DNA of 64,000 bases from an uncultured Desulfovibrio sp. (GCA_910587035.1 CAJUMQ010000007.1:24511-88510); one strand, 5' to 3'. Shown: positions 1 to 8,796, counted from the first letter of the stretch. Made by a program: numbers and translations. Notes: generated by a model from the sequence alone, not told the origin.

Positions 1-1068
1 CACGAGTTCGTCATAAAGTTTTTCCGCATGGGGCAGAGATGGCGCGCCACTGGCAAACAGGGTCAGCAAATGGTTGGGTTTATAGTGCATTCCAGTTGGT
101 ATGCCGCCCGCATCCAGTCTGGTCACAATTTCATCCCTTCTGGCTGCGGGCACGCGCACAGGCATGATGTGGGGCACTATGAAATCCGCCGGATCGGTCT
201 CCAGCATCCTCACAGCGGGCATTTGCTCGAGATGGCGCCTGTATTGCTCATAGAGAGCGCGCCTTGCAGGTATAAACTCGCCTTCCAGACGACCCAGCTG
301 CACCCGGCCAATGGCCGCCATTATATTGCTTAAGTGAAAACGGAAGCCCTGCAGAGTTACATCCGGATCCCAGGAACGGGCGCCGGAAAAGCGCTTGGCG
401 GTATCGCCACGCACCCCAAGCAGCCTGCTGTCCGCAGCAATGGCTGCGCTGGCCTCGTCAAAGGCCACCAGGCAGCCACCTTCGCCACAGGTGATATTTT
501 TTATGCCATCAAAACTGAAGCACACAAGGTCGCCGAATGATCCGATCTTGTGGCCATGATGGCGGCAGCCGAAGGCATGGGCCGCATCATCAATCACACG
601 CAGGCCATGGCTTTTGGCAAAATCATAGACCCGGTCTATTTTCCAGGGATTGCTGGCATAATCCACATGCATTACGGCAATGGTTTTGTCTGTGAGTCTT
701 CTGGCGGCATCCTCAAGATCCAGGGTCCCCGTGTTTTCCAGAACATCGCAGGGCACAGGCACGCAACCCATGGCGCTGACAGCCTGAAAAGAGGCCACAA
801 ATGTAAGGGATGGCACTAGAATCTCCGGGAGATCCGAAGCCTTTTTCCCGGCTGCGACCATTGCGGCCTGCACGGCAAGCTGCAGCGCAGCCGTGCCGGA
901 GTTGACGCTAACCACCTGCCATGTCTCCACTCCCAGATACATGGCCAGATCGGCCTCGAACTCCCTTGTGGTGGCGCCCATGCCAAGATAGCCGTCCTCG
1001 CATATCACCTTGCTTACGGCCTCGGCCTCCGCATTGCCAACTATGGATTTGGAGAGGCGCATCTTCAT
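1..1068 (-). CDS. DegT/DnrJ/EryC1/StrS-family PLP aminotransferase (3' end outside window)
   Basis: The minus strand reads open for 356 codons and leaves the window before a stop. The protein fits the DegT/StrS sugar aminotransferases, which transfer an amino group to nucleotide-linked keto-sugars in surface polysaccharide or glycan synthesis. Visible marks are the N-terminal NSGTAAL cofactor-phosphate segment (about residue 56), the IDDAAHAFG aspartate motif (about 159) and the PLP lysine K190 in GIKNITCGEGG. The start at 1068 has an AGGAGG Shine-Dalgarno about 5 bases upstream; a second ATG two codons in is less well placed. The sugar substrate cannot be read from the sequence. Family call is firm. 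Confidence 0.9.
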   Translation of the reverse strand, partial: MKMRLSKSIVGNAEAEAVSKVICEDGYLGMGATTREFEADLAMYLGVETWQVVSVNSGTAALQLAVQAAMVAAGKKASDLPEILVPSLTFVASFQAVSAMGCVPVPCDVLENTGTLDLEDAARRLTDKTIAVMHVDYASNPWKIDRVYDFAKSHGLRVIDDAAHAFGCRHHGHKIGSFGDLVCFSFDGIKNITCGEGGCLVAFDEASAAIAADSRLLGVRGDTAKRFSGARSWDPDVTLQGFRFHLSNIMAAIGRVQLGRLEGEFIPARRALYEQYRRHLEQMPAVRMLETDPADFIVPHIMPVRVPAARRDEIVTRLDAGGIPTGMHYKPNHLLTLFASGAPSLPHAEKLYDELV

Positions 1069-1202
1069 AATTCCTCCTGCCGGAACGTATATCAGGGACC
1101 AATTGCCGGGACCGATGATGGGCTGCGGCTTTTTTGGGGTAAACCGTTTTGCGGATTTTGGCAATAATATCCCCCGGAGACATTTTAAACGTAATTTCAC
1201 AA

Positions 1203-1232
1203 TTGACAATAACCAGTTTACGCACATAACAT
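1203..1232 (+). promoter_or_regulatory. candidate sigma-70 promoter for the lipoprotein operon
   Basis: TTGACA at 1203-1208 and TAACAT at 1227-1232 are separated by 18 bases, about 80 bases before the lipoprotein start. The -35 is a perfect consensus; the -10 matches 4 of 6. It lies in the divergent gap between the aminotransferase and the lipoprotein gene. Called by eye only. Confidence 0.4.
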
Positions 1233-1309
1233 CGAAGCTAAAGCCGCAGGCTCTTTTTTATTTATGATGCAATGCGATGCCGGCGGATTAAAATAATCAC
1301 GGAATGATC

Positions 1310-2134
1310 ATGAGATCCACCATATCAATAATAACAGGCCTGATGCTTGTATTTTCCATCCTGCCCGGGTGCGCGAGCAAATATGGCACCCAGAACACCA
1401 TGGTCAACTATTATCCGGCCTGCTATGCGCCCATATCGGATTTGCGCGCGCGGGAGCATAATGTTGGTGAGGGCACGGCCACCGGCGCGTTTCTGGGCGC
1501 CATGGGCGGTGCCCTTCTTGGCCTTTTGGCAGGGGGCGGCAAATGGCAGGGGGCGGCTGTGGGCGCTGCCACCGGAGCTGTCACAGGCACCATGATGGGC
1601 AATGCCTATGCCCAGAGACAGCAGCAGATCGATGATAATCGCCATATGGCCGCATATCTTGAGAACATAGACGGAGACATCAGCAATCTTGATCTGGCCG
1701 GCGCTGCAGCGCGCAATTCGCTGCAATGCTATGACAGGCAGTTTGATGTGCTTCTAAAGCAGATCAGGGCAAGAACAATCACGCGCCAGGAGGCCTCCTT
1801 GCGCTTTGCAGAGATTTCCAGCGGCAGGGAGGAGGCCATCTCCATTCTGGGGCATACTGCCGCATATGGCCGCAACATGGCCCAGCAGTATGAGGACGCC
1901 TTTGCCCAGGAGGAGCAGGCTCCCGGCGCAAGAGGCGTCAAGAAATCCGGCGCCACCCGCAAGGCCAGGCAGACTGTGGATGCTGCCAAAAGCCGCCAGC
2001 GTGTACTCCAGCACAAGGCCAAGAGCATGGATGAGGAGATAGTGGCAGCGCAGAGCAACACCGCGAAGCAGAATCGGGAAATGAATGCCGAACTTGGCAA
2101 AATATACGAGAATGCCATAGATGCCCGCATTTGA
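1310..2134 (+). CDS. putative lipoprotein with glycine-zipper segment
   Basis: A 274-residue protein with a lipoprotein signal peptide ending in the lipobox SILPGC, so it should be lipid-anchored at a cell-envelope membrane. Residues about 55-100 are a Gly/Ala-rich stretch with repeated GxxxG spacing (FLGAMGGALLGLLAGGG, then AVGAATGAVTG), the glycine-zipper pattern of outer-membrane lipoproteins such as the SlyB/17-kDa type. The C-terminal half is charged and probably helical or coiled coil. The ATG at 1310 is preferred over 1304 because a weak GGA lies at usable spacing. It overlaps the next gene by 14 bases and likely forms an operon with the two genes downstream. Exact role unknown. Confidence 0.75.
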   Translation: MRSTISIITGLMLVFSILPGCASKYGTQNTMVNYYPACYAPISDLRAREHNVGEGTATGAFLGAMGGALLGLLAGGGKWQGAAVGAATGAVTGTMMGNAYAQRQQQIDDNRHMAAYLENIDGDISNLDLAGAAARNSLQCYDRQFDVLLKQIRARTITRQEASLRFAEISSGREEAISILGHTAAYGRNMAQQYEDAFAQEEQAPGARGVKKSGATRKARQTVDAAKSRQRVLQHKAKSMDEEIVAAQSNTAKQNREMNAELGKIYENAIDARI

Positions 2135-2402
2135 CCGAAAACCGCGCACCGTCTGCCCGCGCGTGTGGCCACTGGCGATCGCCGGGGTGCTGGCGGCGGC
2201 CTGCCTGATGTGCTGCTGGCTTCTGTTCAGCCATTATCAGGAATTAAGGGCCTCGGCGCATGCTGCCGGCTCACGCCAGGCCGCCCTGGTGGCGGAGCGG
2301 GATCAGCTCCTGCAACTCCTTGCCCTTGAGCCATGCGAAGCCAAAAGGCAGTCAGAATCCATCCCGCCGGAACAAATCAAGCCGGTGACTGGAGGCAAGT
2401 GA
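2121..2402 (+). CDS. small single-pass membrane protein with coiled coil
   Basis: A 93-residue protein with a basic N terminus, one membrane segment (roughly residues 16-36, Cys- and Leu-rich) and a short helical region with heptad-like spacing. It overlaps the upstream lipoprotein gene by 14 bases, and its TGA overlaps the ATG of the following gene (TGATG), so it is probably translationally coupled to both. I do not recognise the family. Its position suggests a structural partner in an envelope complex, but that is inference. Confidence 0.6.
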   Translation: MPAFDRKPRTVCPRVWPLAIAGVLAAACLMCCWLLFSHYQELRASAHAAGSRQAALVAERDQLLQLLALEPCEAKRQSESIPPEQIKPVTGGK

Positions 2403-3526
2403 TGGCAATTCAGCCCCTTGCCACCACCTCAAGGGACTCTATCCGGTCCCTGGCCTTTAAGGGCATTCTGGTGTGGTCCTGCTTCCCCCAGATACATGAC
2501 ATGGTTCTTCGCAGATTTGACGAGGAACATGCGCTGATTTTTTCCAGGCCTGTGGAAGAGGCTGCCACAGGCAAAATTGACTGGTATGCCCCTTATGATA
2601 GCAGCGTCACGCCCGTTGACGAGCTGGATGATGAGGGGCGAAAGCTGGTCCTGGGCCGTTTGCGGGCCATCTGCGCGGATATTGGCGCATATGGCGATGA
2701 GCTCGTAAACTCTGGCGATCCCCTCCGCGTGACGCGCGGCAATATTCTCAAGCTCGCCTTGAATTATCCCGACAGCAAGGCGATTTTCGCAGCCGGTGAT
2801 CAGCCCGTTCTCACCTGCTGGGGGTGCGCACAGGGGACAGGCCCCATGCCCCAACCCGCGGGATCTGCCCATGTGGCTGGCGCTTCCCGCACTTGTATCC
2901 TTTGGTGGCTTGCGCCAGCGCTTGCATCACTGCTGCTGTTCTGGCTGCTTTTTACTTCCTTTGGCGCCCTGCCGCCATTGGGTGGCAAAGCGTTTTTCCA
3001 TCTGCCCTTGCCTCCATTTCTTGAGCCTCTGGCGGAGCATGAGCCGGAAAATGCGTCTCTGGAAAAGGAAATCGCCACCCTGCGCCAAAAGCTTGATGCG
3101 CATGTGGCGCTCTGCGTGCCGCCTACGGTGGCTGCCGATGCTCCCAAACAGGATAAAACACTTGAAATACCCCAAAAAGCCAGGGACGCCTCTTTTCTTG
3201 AAGGCTCATGGATGTGCGAAACCGGCCTTGCAAGCCGCAGGACAGGCTCCAGGGTTCAGTTTGCCTTCTCCTTTGGGGCGGATGGCAAGGGCTCTGGCAC
3301 CGTGCTGGAAAAAAATGACCAGTGTCATGGCAATGCCACGGCCACACTCAAGGATGGCACATTGCACATTGGCCTTGGACCGCAAAAGTGCGCGAAGTCA
3401 GGAAATGTTTATGAAAGTGTGGAGATTGAATGCGCCAATGCCCAGGGCCATGCCACTGTTTGCAAGGGCAAAAATGCCGATGGCTCCACATGGAATGCTG
3501 TCTTTTTGAGACAGGACCGGCCATGA
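2402..3526 (+). CDS. SrfA-like membrane protein
   Basis: A 374-residue protein. The start at 2402 overlaps the upstream stop and has GGAGG at 2391-2395; an upstream in-frame start at 2333 is less likely. The N-terminal domain contains IDWYAPY and, about 90 residues later, a PVLTCWGC segment; both recall the SrfA family found with SrfB/SrfC in enterobacteria (comparison from memory). A membrane helix follows near residues 165-190, then a coiled-coil segment. The C-terminal domain of about 110 residues carries paired cysteines and a FLEGSWMCETGL opening. No srfB or srfC gene is visible here. Family assignment is tentative; membrane topology is clear. Confidence 0.6.
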   Translation: MAIQPLATTSRDSIRSLAFKGILVWSCFPQIHDMVLRRFDEEHALIFSRPVEEAATGKIDWYAPYDSSVTPVDELDDEGRKLVLGRLRAICADIGAYGDELVNSGDPLRVTRGNILKLALNYPDSKAIFAAGDQPVLTCWGCAQGTGPMPQPAGSAHVAGASRTCILWWLAPALASLLLFWLLFTSFGALPPLGGKAFFHLPLPPFLEPLAEHEPENASLEKEIATLRQKLDAHVALCVPPTVAADAPKQDKTLEIPQKARDASFLEGSWMCETGLASRRTGSRVQFAFSFGADGKGSGTVLEKNDQCHGNATATLKDGTLHIGLGPQKCAKSGNVYESVEIECANAQGHATVCKGKNADGSTWNAVFLRQDRP

Positions 3527-3632
3527 GCGACCATGGCCGCCTTGACGTGGGCCCCCGTGATGGCTATGAATTTGCGTACAGGCGAAAATTGCCACTTTTT
3601 TGGCAAATTGTAACATTTTTTATGGAGGATGC

Positions 3633-4370
3633 ATGCTTCGTTCATTCACCGGCGCGCTTCTGGCAGCCTTGATGATGGTTTCAGTGGCCAGCGCGGCCGA
3701 AAAATACAAAGTTGCAAGCGACTGCACATGGCCGCCAATGGAGATGCTGGACGACCAGAAACAGCCCACGGGCTACTCTCCGGAATATATCAAGGCTGTT
3801 GCCAAGGCGGCTGGCTTTGATGTCGATGTCCAGAATATTGCCTGGGATGGCATTTTTGGTGGCGTGGCAACCGGAAAATATGACATTGTTGCCAGCTCCA
3901 CCACCATCACCCCCGAGCGGCAAAAACAGTTTGATTTCAGCGATCCATATTATGAAGTGGTGCAGGCTGTCGTGCTGCCCGCTGGCCAGAGCATAAGCAA
4001 GCTTGCGGATCTCAAGGGCAAGAAGGTGGGCGGCCAGATCGGCACCACCGGCATCTTTGTTATGCGCAAGGCCGACACTGGCGCCGAGCTCAAGGAATAT
4101 GACGATGTTGGCCTGGCCATACAGGATCTTGTTGGCGGCCGTCTTGATGCCGTCATCTGCGATGATCCCGTTGCCATGTACTATGTAAACAAAAAGCCGG
4201 ACACAGCCGGCAAGCTCAATCTTTCCTTCAAGACAGACGAGCCGGAATACTATGGCTTTACAGTGCGCAAAGGGCGCAAGGATCTGGTGGACAAGATAAA
4301 CCAGGGCATCAAGGCCGTGAAGGAATCTGGCCAGGAGGCCGAATTGAAGAAAAAGTGGATGGGAGACTAG
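3633..4370 (+). CDS. polar amino-acid ABC transporter, periplasmic binding protein
   Basis: A 245-residue family-3 solute-binding protein that captures an amino acid in the periplasm for the permease encoded downstream. It has a classical signal peptide cleaved after SVASA, followed by the binding-protein pattern: CTWPPMEM, GYSPEYIKAVA, FDFSDPYYEVVQ, KKVGGQIGTTG and AVICDDPVAMYY. The start at 3633 has GGAGG 5 bases upstream; a TTG at 3600 would put extra residues before the signal peptide. The hairpin-rich gap after it (4373-4550) probably lets the binding protein be made in excess over the permease. Substrate specificity cannot be read reliably. Confidence 0.9.
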   Translation: MLRSFTGALLAALMMVSVASAAEKYKVASDCTWPPMEMLDDQKQPTGYSPEYIKAVAKAAGFDVDVQNIAWDGIFGGVATGKYDIVASSTTITPERQKQFDFSDPYYEVVQAVVLPAGQSISKLADLKGKKVGGQIGTTGIFVMRKADTGAELKEYDDVGLAIQDLVGGRLDAVICDDPVAMYYVNKKPDTAGKLNLSFKTDEPEYYGFTVRKGRKDLVDKINQGIKAVKESGQEAELKKKWMGD

Positions 4371-4372
4371 TG

Positions 4373-4437
4373 TCGCATCAGGCGACAATTGTCGCAATCC
4401 ATATGGGATTGCGCGCCGCCAGCGGCGGAGAAAGCAA
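4373..4437 (+). other. intercistronic hairpin cluster after the binding-protein gene
   Basis: Directly after the stop codon lie a 14-bp perfect palindrome (GCGACAATTGTCGC, 4382-4395), a hairpin GCAATCC-ATAT-GGATTGC and a short GCCGCC/GGCGG hairpin. Such structures often stabilise the upstream mRNA segment after processing; that function is inferred here. Confidence 0.5.
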
Positions 4438-4500
4438 ATCAAACATCACGTTTTTTGCCTTGCTATCTTCGTATTTTTACGGCAGTAAAAACATGACATC
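4428..4500 (-). repeat. AT-rich hairpin repeat B, copy 1
   Basis: Read on the minus strand it contains TTTTTAC-TGCC-GTAAAAA, a perfect 7-bp stem with a 4-base loop, followed by GCAAGGCAAAAAA and a GATTTGC box. The same order of motifs occurs at 12246-12325 and 42133-42212. Alignment was made by eye. Confidence 0.45.
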
Positions 4501-4519
4501 TCACTAGTTGGGTGTCCAT

Positions 4520-4556
4520 GCAGCCCCTGGGCACATAGCCCGGGGGCTGCATTTTG
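4520..4556 (+). terminator. rho-independent terminator or attenuator
   Basis: A 13-bp stem (GCAGCCCCTGGGC / GCCCGGGGGCTGC, one G-U pair) with a 5-base loop, followed by ATTTT. It lies between the binding-protein and permease genes, so it may cut permease expression rather than end the operon. Confidence 0.7.
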
Positions 4557-4627
4557 CTGTCGCCGGATATGCGTTTTACTGTATGGCATGACCGCGCAGA
4601 AATCCATGGCATGGCCAGGGAGGCTAG

Positions 4628-5518
4628 ATGTTCAAGCTCAGGCGTCTAATACGAGAGAAAGCACCGGCGGATGGCAGTCGTCATCGCGCCTTTTTTCACA
4701 AGGGCAGGCGCATACAGCCCCCAAAGGCCGAGCAGGAGAGCAGCGCCAATATAGTGATGGTCACCGATGGCGCATCCATTCCCAACCCGCGTGAATGGCG
4801 TCTGGTCAATGCTTGGTCGATCTCCCTTGTGGGCGCAATCGGATCCCTTCTGGCTCTTTGTCTTATCTGGCCAGAGCCGTACAGGCGCATTCTTTTCTAT
4901 CTGCCAGACGGCATTCTGATAACCTTTGAGATCACGATCCTCTCCATATGTTTCGCGGTGCCCCTGGGCCTCATCACAGGGCTGGGCCGTATCTCGCGCA
5001 ACAGGTTCATAAATCTGCTTGCTTCCACATATGTGGAGGTTATCCGCGGCATTCCCCTGCTGGTGCAGCTCTTTTACATCTATTACGCGCTTTCGCGCTT
5101 TGTCCAGGTCAGCGGCATAACCTCTGCCGTCACAGCCATCAGCATCTGTTATGGCGCCTATATGGGAGAGGTTTTCCGCGCGGGCATCATGGCCATACCC
5201 AAAGGCCAGACAGAGGCAGCCAGATCTTTGGGGTTCAACCGCTTCCAGACCATGTTCTATGTCGTATTGCCGCAGGCCTGGCGCACCATACTGCCGCCTG
5301 TTGGCAATGAGTGCATCGCCATGCTCAAGGATACGTCCCTTGTATCCATTCTGGCTGTGCCGGACATAATGCAAAGGGCGCGCAGTTTTGTCGGCACCAC
5401 ATATCTTTATTTTGAGACCTATACTGTTGTGGCGCTCATTTATCTCATAATCACCCTGATTCTTTCAAAATGCGTGAGTCATATGGAGGGGCGCCTGAAT
5501 TATTACGATGGCAAATAG
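4628..5518 (+). CDS. amino-acid ABC transporter permease
   Basis: A 296-residue HisM/GlnP-type inner-membrane permease. The hydrophobic core begins near residue 60 and carries the family hallmarks EVIRGIPLLVQLFYIYY and the EAA loop GQTEAARSLGFNRFQTMFYVVLPQAWR, which docks the ATPase. The N-terminal 50 residues are hydrophilic and longer than usual; the start at 4628 has GGGAGG at good spacing, but a start nearer residue 44 cannot be excluded. It pairs with the binding protein upstream. No ATP-binding subunit gene adjoins, so an ATPase encoded elsewhere must serve it. Confidence 0.88.
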   Translation: MFKLRRLIREKAPADGSRHRAFFHKGRRIQPPKAEQESSANIVMVTDGASIPNPREWRLVNAWSISLVGAIGSLLALCLIWPEPYRRILFYLPDGILITFEITILSICFAVPLGLITGLGRISRNRFINLLASTYVEVIRGIPLLVQLFYIYYALSRFVQVSGITSAVTAISICYGAYMGEVFRAGIMAIPKGQTEAARSLGFNRFQTMFYVVLPQAWRTILPPVGNECIAMLKDTSLVSILAVPDIMQRARSFVGTTYLYFETYTVVALIYLIITLILSKCVSHMEGRLNYYDGK

Positions 5519-5540
5519 TCATATCAGGCCGATTTCCATC

Positions 5541-5566
5541 AAAATCCACGCCTGGGCGTGGATTTT
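5541..5566. terminator. bidirectional-type terminator after the permease gene
   Basis: A perfect 12-bp stem, AAAATCCACGCC / GGCGTGGATTTT with a 2-base spacer, flanked by A and T runs. It closes the ABC transporter unit before hcp. Confidence 0.8.
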
Positions 5567-5735
5567 GCATTTAAAAGATATCTGATGTAGATTTGCGACC
5601 GGAGGAGGCAGCCAGGGGGAGGCGCCATGCCTTTGCCGGCATGGGGATGTCTCGCTTTTTCGCGGGGCCAGATCGGCAAGCTGCGCGTTTTGCCTTATTC
5701 TCCATGAGGGAACAGGGGGGAAAAAGGAGCAACAA

Positions 5736-7355
5736 ATGTTTTGCGATCAATGTGAACAGACCGCCAAAGGCGTAGGATGCACCGTCAGGGGCGTTTGCGG
5801 CAAGGATGGCGAGGTCGCGCTGGAGCAGGACCAGCTTGTCTATCAGCTGCGCATGCTTGCCAATCTGGTTAATGAGGCTCAGGGCAGGGCCCTGGATACC
5901 ACTCAATATGACGATTTTATTGCCGAAGCCCTGTTTGCCACCCTCACAAATGTCAATTTCGATCCCGCCGCAATCCATGCCCTGCAGTTGACCGCATTTA
6001 ATGACTGCCGCACTCTGGCCGCGCAGACTGGCGAAGTGCCAGATGATCTTGAGCTCACTCTGGACGAGTTTCTGGCACGCCTGCCAGAGACCGTGGTGGG
6101 GTTGGGCACCTTCAGCCGCGATGCCGATGTGGATAGCGCAATGCAGATGCTGCTGTTTGGCTTAAAGGGCCTGTGCGCCTATAAAACTCATGCAGCCAGG
6201 CTGGGAGAGCGCGATGCGGCGCTCTCCGCATTTGTACGCAAGGCTCTGCTGGCAGGAACAAAATGGGATTCCCAGACACGCGACCTTGGCGGCTGGCTGG
6301 ATCTGGTTCTGGAATGCGGTCATGCCAACCTCAAGGCCATGGAGCTGCTGGATCGGGGCAATACAGGCCATTTTGGTGATCCCGTGCCCACTAGCTTCTC
6401 CCTCGGCCATAAAAAGGGCAAGGCAATACTTGTATCCGGCCATGATCTGCTGGATCTTGAGGAACTTCTCAAGCAAACCGAAGGCACAGGCATAAATGTC
6501 TATACGCATGGCGAAATGCTGCCGGCCCATGGTTATCCAAAACTCAAGGCCTACAGTCATCTTGCCGGAAATTTTGGCACAGCCTGGCAAAACCAGCAAA
6601 AGGAGCTGCCAGCCTTTCCTGGCCCGGTGATATTTACCACAAACTGCATCCAGAATCCCAAAGGCTATGCCGAGAAAGTATTCACCACTGGCAATGTGGG
6701 CTGGCCAGGCTGCAGGCATTGCCATGGCCACGATTTTTCCGAAGTCATAGCCATGGCGAAGGAAATGCCAGGATTTGCCGAAGACGAGCCGGCCAGGGAG
6801 ATTCTCACCGGCTTTGGGCGCAAGACATTGCAGGATGCCGCCCCGGCAATACTCGATGCAGTGGCGCAAGGCAAACTCCGCCATATCTTTCTGGTGGGAG
6901 GCTGTGATGGCGCCCGGCCAACCCGGGAATATTACACCGAGTTTGTGGAAAAAACTCCATCAGATACAATTGTGCTGACTCTGGCCTGTGGCAAATTCCG
7001 TTTTTACGACAAGGATCTGGGCAAGCTTGGCGATTTCCCAAGGCTTATGGATTGCGGCCAGTGCAATGATGCCTTTACGGCCATCCATACCGCCACGGCT
7101 CTTGCGGACGCGCTCAACTGCGATGTCAATGATCTGCCGCTGTCCCTTGTCATTTCATGGTATGAGCAGAAGGCTGTGGCCATACTGCTGACATTGCTGG
7201 CCCTGGGCATACGCAACATCATTATTGGCCCGACTCTTCCTGCATTTGTATCGCCAGCCATTCTCAAGATAATTACGGAACAGTGGGGCCTGCGCCTGAT
7301 GAGCACCCCTGAAGAAGATATGAAGGCCTGTCTGGACAGAAAGAATAATGCCTGA
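5736..7355 (+). CDS. hcp: hydroxylamine reductase / hybrid cluster protein
   Basis: A 539-residue Hcp, the cytoplasmic iron-sulfur protein that reduces hydroxylamine or NO and takes part in nitrosative-stress defence. N-terminal cysteines C3, C6, C15 and C21 (MFCDQCEQTAKG...) bind the cubane cluster. The hybrid-cluster ligands are visible as the TTNCIQNP, GWPGCRHC, GGCDGARPTREY and DCGQCNDA segments. Length is typical of the class with the short N terminus. AAGGAG lies 5 bases before the ATG. It is flanked by terminators (5541-5566, 7377-7406) and so is monocistronic. No obvious HcpR dyad was found upstream. Confidence 0.97.
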   Translation: MFCDQCEQTAKGVGCTVRGVCGKDGEVALEQDQLVYQLRMLANLVNEAQGRALDTTQYDDFIAEALFATLTNVNFDPAAIHALQLTAFNDCRTLAAQTGEVPDDLELTLDEFLARLPETVVGLGTFSRDADVDSAMQMLLFGLKGLCAYKTHAARLGERDAALSAFVRKALLAGTKWDSQTRDLGGWLDLVLECGHANLKAMELLDRGNTGHFGDPVPTSFSLGHKKGKAILVSGHDLLDLEELLKQTEGTGINVYTHGEMLPAHGYPKLKAYSHLAGNFGTAWQNQQKELPAFPGPVIFTTNCIQNPKGYAEKVFTTGNVGWPGCRHCHGHDFSEVIAMAKEMPGFAEDEPAREILTGFGRKTLQDAAPAILDAVAQGKLRHIFLVGGCDGARPTREYYTEFVEKTPSDTIVLTLACGKFRFYDKDLGKLGDFPRLMDCGQCNDAFTAIHTATALADALNCDVNDLPLSLVISWYEQKAVAILLTLLALGIRNIIIGPTLPAFVSPAILKIITEQWGLRLMSTPEEDMKACLDRKNNA

Positions 7356-7376
7356 CAATGTCCCGACAGGGGCTGT

Positions 7377-7406
7377 GCCAGTCAAAAAACACGTTTTTTG
7401 ACTGGC
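7377..7406. terminator. rho-independent terminator after hcp
   Basis: A perfect 14-bp inverted repeat, GCCAGTCAAAAAAC / GTTTTTTGACTGGC, 21 bases after the hcp stop. Built-in A and T runs allow termination on either strand, so it may also serve the convergent thioesterase gene. Confidence 0.8.
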
Positions 7407-7574
7407 GATATTTTACGCTGAAAGTATAAATTTCAACGTTAAGCCATGATCAAGCCCGCCTGCAGCGGCCGCAAAGCTGGCTGCGGGCGGGATAGCATGC
7501 TACCTGCCAGGGATTGCCGGTCCACCCGGCTCCGGCCCGAGCCAGTGGAAAGGGGCTTTTCCGTGCGGCTATTT

Positions 7575-7982
7575 TTACCGCCCCTCTCTGCGTGCTCCGG
7601 CCCTGCTTTCAAATCTGTCCTTCTGAACGATGGCACGTTCATGAAAACCATCTCCAATCAAGCCATATTCATCCCTTGCCTCAACATCAAAAAACAGGCG
7701 CCTGCCATCTTCAGATACTGATTTGAGGACCGCCCTGAAAAATACCTTCATCCCCTCCGTTGTTGGAGCCCGATGCCACACATCCACATGCACGCCAACA
7801 GTGGTTTGGCCGTCATCCAGGCAGTTCTGCACGGCCGCCACAGCCGCGGCCTCCATGCCGGCTATCATCATGGCCGTGGAAAAAACGGAAACAAGACCGC
7901 TGCCCACAACATTGGCCAGGTGTGAGTTCGCAACGACAAAACTGTTTTCGGCCTCAAGGCCTGGCACAAGCTCCTTTTTCAT
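7575..7982 (-). CDS. FlK-like hotdog-fold acyl-CoA thioesterase
   Basis: A 135-residue hotdog thioesterase that most resembles the fluoroacetyl-CoA thioesterase FlK group. T36, E44 and H70 sit at the same relative spacing (8 and 26 residues) as the FlK catalytic set Thr42, Glu50 and His76. Supporting segments are FSTAMMIAGMEAA, VGVHVDVWHRAP and GDGFHERAIV near the C terminus. GGAGTGAGG precedes the ATG at 7982. In bacteria with no fluoroacetate link such proteins are usually called general short-chain acyl-CoA thioesterases; the substrate is unknown. It stands alone, convergent with hcp. Confidence 0.8.
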   Translation of the reverse strand: MKKELVPGLEAENSFVVANSHLANVVGSGLVSVFSTAMMIAGMEAAAVAAVQNCLDDGQTTVGVHVDVWHRAPTTEGMKVFFRAVLKSVSEDGRRLFFDVEARDEYGLIGDGFHERAIVQKDRFESRAGARREGR

Positions 7983-8091
7983 GCCTCACTCCGCTATAGA
8001 TGATGGAAAATTGACCTCGGGTCCGGATTTTGACGGGTAGCCAAAATTTTTAATATTGCCCCTGTTCAAATCACCTGTTAAAATATATTAC

Positions 8092-8742
8092 ATGAGTGTG
8101 TGCGACAAGCCATTTAACCGTTTTCCCGTGCCCGCCGCGGATGCGCAAAATCCACATTGCACGGAGCTGGTGGTTCGCCGCAGCCGTTTTTTGACCTATA
8201 GCTGCCACTGCCCCACAGTCGCGGCAGCCCGCGCCTTTGTGGCGGGCATGCGGCTGAAAAATGCGGATGCGACCCACAACTGCTGGGCATTTGTGGCCGG
8301 CAGCCCAGGCAATACCGCCAGTATTGGCTCCTCCGATGACGGTGAGCCCCATGGCACGGCCGGGCGGCCAATGCTTAACGCACTTTTGCACAGTGGCACA
8401 GGCGAGGTGTGTTCTGTGGTCAGCCGCTGGTTTGGCGGCGTGAAGCTGGGCACTGGTGGTCTGGCGCGAGCCTATCAGGACTCGGTGCTTGGCAATCTGG
8501 AAAGTCTGCCGCGGGCCATGTCCGTCTCGCGGGTGCTATGCAAAATTGTGCTGGATTATGCCTACATGGATGGCATAAGACGTCTGCTCCTGAGTCATGA
8601 AGGTGAAATAAGACAGGAAAGCTATTCAGAATGCGCCGAGCTGCTTGTCTCGCTGCCAGACGACAGGGTCACGGATTTTTGCGCAGCGGCTGCAGGCGTA
8701 AGCAATGGCAGCGCCGCCATCTGCGCGGCCGATTGTATTTAA
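8092..8742 (+). CDS. YigZ / IMPACT (UPF0029) family protein
   Basis: A 216-residue protein of the YigZ/IMPACT family, related to the eukaryotic GCN1-binding regulator; bacterial members are thought to act around translation but their reaction is unknown. Motifs: RSRFLTYSC, ATHNCWAFV, SSDDGEPHGTAGRPML and the signature SRWFGGVKLGTGGLARAY. The ATG at 8092 is preferred to the TTG at 8056. No Shine-Dalgarno is visible, and a TTGCCC-17-TAAAAT promoter (8056-8084) would start transcription almost at the ATG, so a leaderless message is possible. Confidence 0.9.
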   Translation: MSVCDKPFNRFPVPAADAQNPHCTELVVRRSRFLTYSCHCPTVAAARAFVAGMRLKNADATHNCWAFVAGSPGNTASIGSSDDGEPHGTAGRPMLNALLHSGTGEVCSVVSRWFGGVKLGTGGLARAYQDSVLGNLESLPRAMSVSRVLCKIVLDYAYMDGIRRLLLSHEGEIRQESYSECAELLVSLPDDRVTDFCAAAAGVSNGSAAICAADCI

Positions 8743-8796
8743 GCGATGTAAAAAAATATGAATTATCAATATCATAGATTTTTCAACAGGTTCAAT

